Positions 62,668-64,000 of a stretch of DNA of 64,000 nt are shown here, piece by piece (position 1 is the stretch's first letter; each line of letters starts with the position of its first letter). Under the pieces are notes generated by a model. It worked only from the letters and a program-made list of their open reading frames with translations, was not told the origin of the DNA and did not search any database. The DNA lies in NCBI RefSeq assembly GCF_004027225.2, contig NC_044284.2, positions 39,356,420 through 39,420,419 on the forward strand, given 5' to 3'. The position numbers and the translations under genes are program-made. The DNA is from Strigops habroptila. Lineage: Eukaryota > Chordata > Aves > Psittaciformes > Psittacidae.

Positions 62668-62733
62668 ACAGTAGCAGGGAATTTGTGGATAACTACCTAC
62701 AATGAAGTTTATCCACAAATTCCCTGCTACTGT
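62668..62733. repeat. Perfect 25-bp inverted repeat with 16-nt loop
   Basis: The arm at 62668-62692 (starting ACAGTAGCAGGGAATTTG) is the exact reverse complement of 62709-62733 (ending ATTCCCTGCTACTGT). The 16-base loop is 62693-62708. Pairing stops at both ends of the arms. It lies in SMG7 intron 1 and could fold as a 66-nt stem-loop in RNA from either strand. I do not recognise it as a known miRNA. Confidence 0.95.
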
Positions 62734-64000
62734 GCAGTGGTATAAGGAGTCCAATACATATTTTACATATTTGTATATAGACTTTACCTACTTATGCATT
62801 AGATATATACTGTTTAACAAAGGTTTTTCAAGAATCTTTATGGAACAAGTTTTTAATGTTCCAAACTTGCACGTGTTGCTACCTAATTTAAACGACTATA
62901 GTTTTTATAAAGTGCTGAAATCACTTGCTTTGGGAGCAGGCAGGTTTTGGTGATGTCAGCTCTTACTGACCTAGCAAGAGATTTTCAGGCCATGAGTCAT
63001 CGAGTTAAATGCTCCACGTGCCTCTTACACTGAAAGGACAATCTTCACAGATATGGCAACAAAAGACACCTTCAACAGTACAACCTTACTGTCAATTTTA
63101 CATGCTAACTAGTTTAAAGCTTATTATTCCTGCTACAGGCAGCTGAAAACAGGGTACAGCTAATTTCTTTGACCAGTGACTTTATCAGATTGTAGCCACA
63201 GATCAAAGCCACACAATTAATTCAGCATCAGTGTAAAACTGCAAGTAAAAAAAACTGCTCTGCAAGCAGATGTTAAAGCAAAGCAATCATCACCTGAACC
63301 CAAACACCCCCTACAGGGAATGGTGTGATGGTGAGAAGTGGGGACACAGAATAGGGTTGTTTTGTTTTTTTTTTAAATCCCATCTTTCCCCTTTCTCCTA
63401 GTCCCAACTCTATCATAAGCAAGTCATAATAATAATCTTCAAAAAGCAACCACCAAAACCAACTCTTTCCAAGTTTGATCAGAACTGACAATCTTCCTCC
63501 CTGGAGAAGAGTAAAAGTACCCTTGCAGTCAACTTCATTCAAACTCTTCTTTTTTCCTTCAATTTCACAGAAGTCAGTTCCTTTGTCTCAGTATTTTTAG
63601 AAAAAGATGTGCCCAACAGACAAAAGCTACCCCAAGAGAAATTTATATGTGCTTACTCTCCGGGTTAATCTACATGAAGGGAAATACAAGTCTCCTACCC
63701 TGCTCAGTGTTCAACTGTCTCCACCCAAGTCCCTGCTGTCCCTCTTGCCGTAGCCTAGAACTCACGTCAAGCATAGGAGCAAGTCTGAGCCTTGTTAGAA
63801 CAGCAGTGCTGCAAACCTGAGTTAAATGCCTCATAGGCAGTCATTCAGGATCACCAATACGCCTGTGTCTATTCCATAGTGTTATAAAATTTAAGTCAGG
63901 AGAGTAACCTGTAAACTAAATACCTAATACATTTAAATTCAAAGAAAAATAGCTTGGAATAAATGTACAGTGTTAAGACTAGCTCAGGAAAGTTCAGCTG

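Larger units (their letters stand above)
57658..64000 (-). other. SMG7: SMG7 intron 1, continuing past the window end
   Basis: The most 5' exon found (57657-57626) begins inside the codon for the residue before QAEVLK, so the initiating exon (about ten codons) lies further upstream. I looked for its reverse complement and for a CpG island up to base 64000 and found neither. The interval is AT-rich with no gene. It contains a CR1 remnant, an A/C block and a perfect hairpin, listed separately. Confidence 0.75.

Noticed and set aside
58324-64000. SMG7 initiating exon or CpG-island promoter
   Set aside because: No sequence encoding the expected N-terminus and no CpG-rich stretch was found on the minus strand up to the window end.
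1-64000. CRISPR arrays, operons, prokaryotic islands or tRNA/rRNA genes
   Set aside because: None seen; the window is ordinary vertebrate chromosomal sequence.

Overview
This is a gene-rich stretch of a vertebrate autosome, almost certainly from a bird. It carries four interrupted genes with ordinary GT-AG splicing and one CpG-island promoter. The introns are compact by mammalian standards: all of NCF2 fits in about 10 kb. Repeats are few: CR1-like remnants and one fragment of an LTR type that I recognise as common in Neoaves. Gene order and orientation match human 1q25.3 (RGL1/APOBEC4 - ARPC5 - NCF2 - SMG7). These identifications come from recalled family sequences, not from a search.

Layout. 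Bases 1-3387 hold no exon I can recognise. By synteny they are probably 5' intron of RGL1, which would run on the minus strand. APOBEC4 (plus, 3433-4404) has a single coding exon. A CpG island with three NRF1-like sites (about 5218-5860) drives ARPC5 (plus, 5315-8655, four coding exons, 151 aa); its first intron is a minor-spliceosome (U12) AT-AC intron. After about 4.5 kb without genes comes NCF2 (plus, 14408-24753, 15 coding exons, 513 aa). NCF2 and SMG7 converge across about 3.3 kb. SMG7 (minus, 57657-28046) has 22 coding exons in the window, including a conserved 50-aa optional exon. Its initiating exon lies beyond base 64000, so 57658-64000 is SMG7 first-intron sequence.

The genes do not form a pathway. 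ARPC5 is a subunit of the Arp2/3 actin nucleator, NCF2 is p67phox of the phagocyte NADPH oxidase, SMG7 is a nonsense-mediated decay adaptor, and APOBEC4 is a cytidine-deaminase-fold protein of unclear activity. The linkage is conserved synteny.

I found no new gene system. The points most worth a second look are the U12 intron in ARPC5, a perfect 25-bp hairpin in SMG7 intron 1, complementary low-complexity blocks flanking SMG7 exons 2-6, a cluster of splice-choice features in SMG7 (50-aa exon, tandem acceptors, a GC-AG intron of 99 nt), and a diverged tandem duplication near 38.1 kb. Exon boundaries were placed by hand from splice signals, reading-frame phase and remembered human proteins. All internal phases close correctly.
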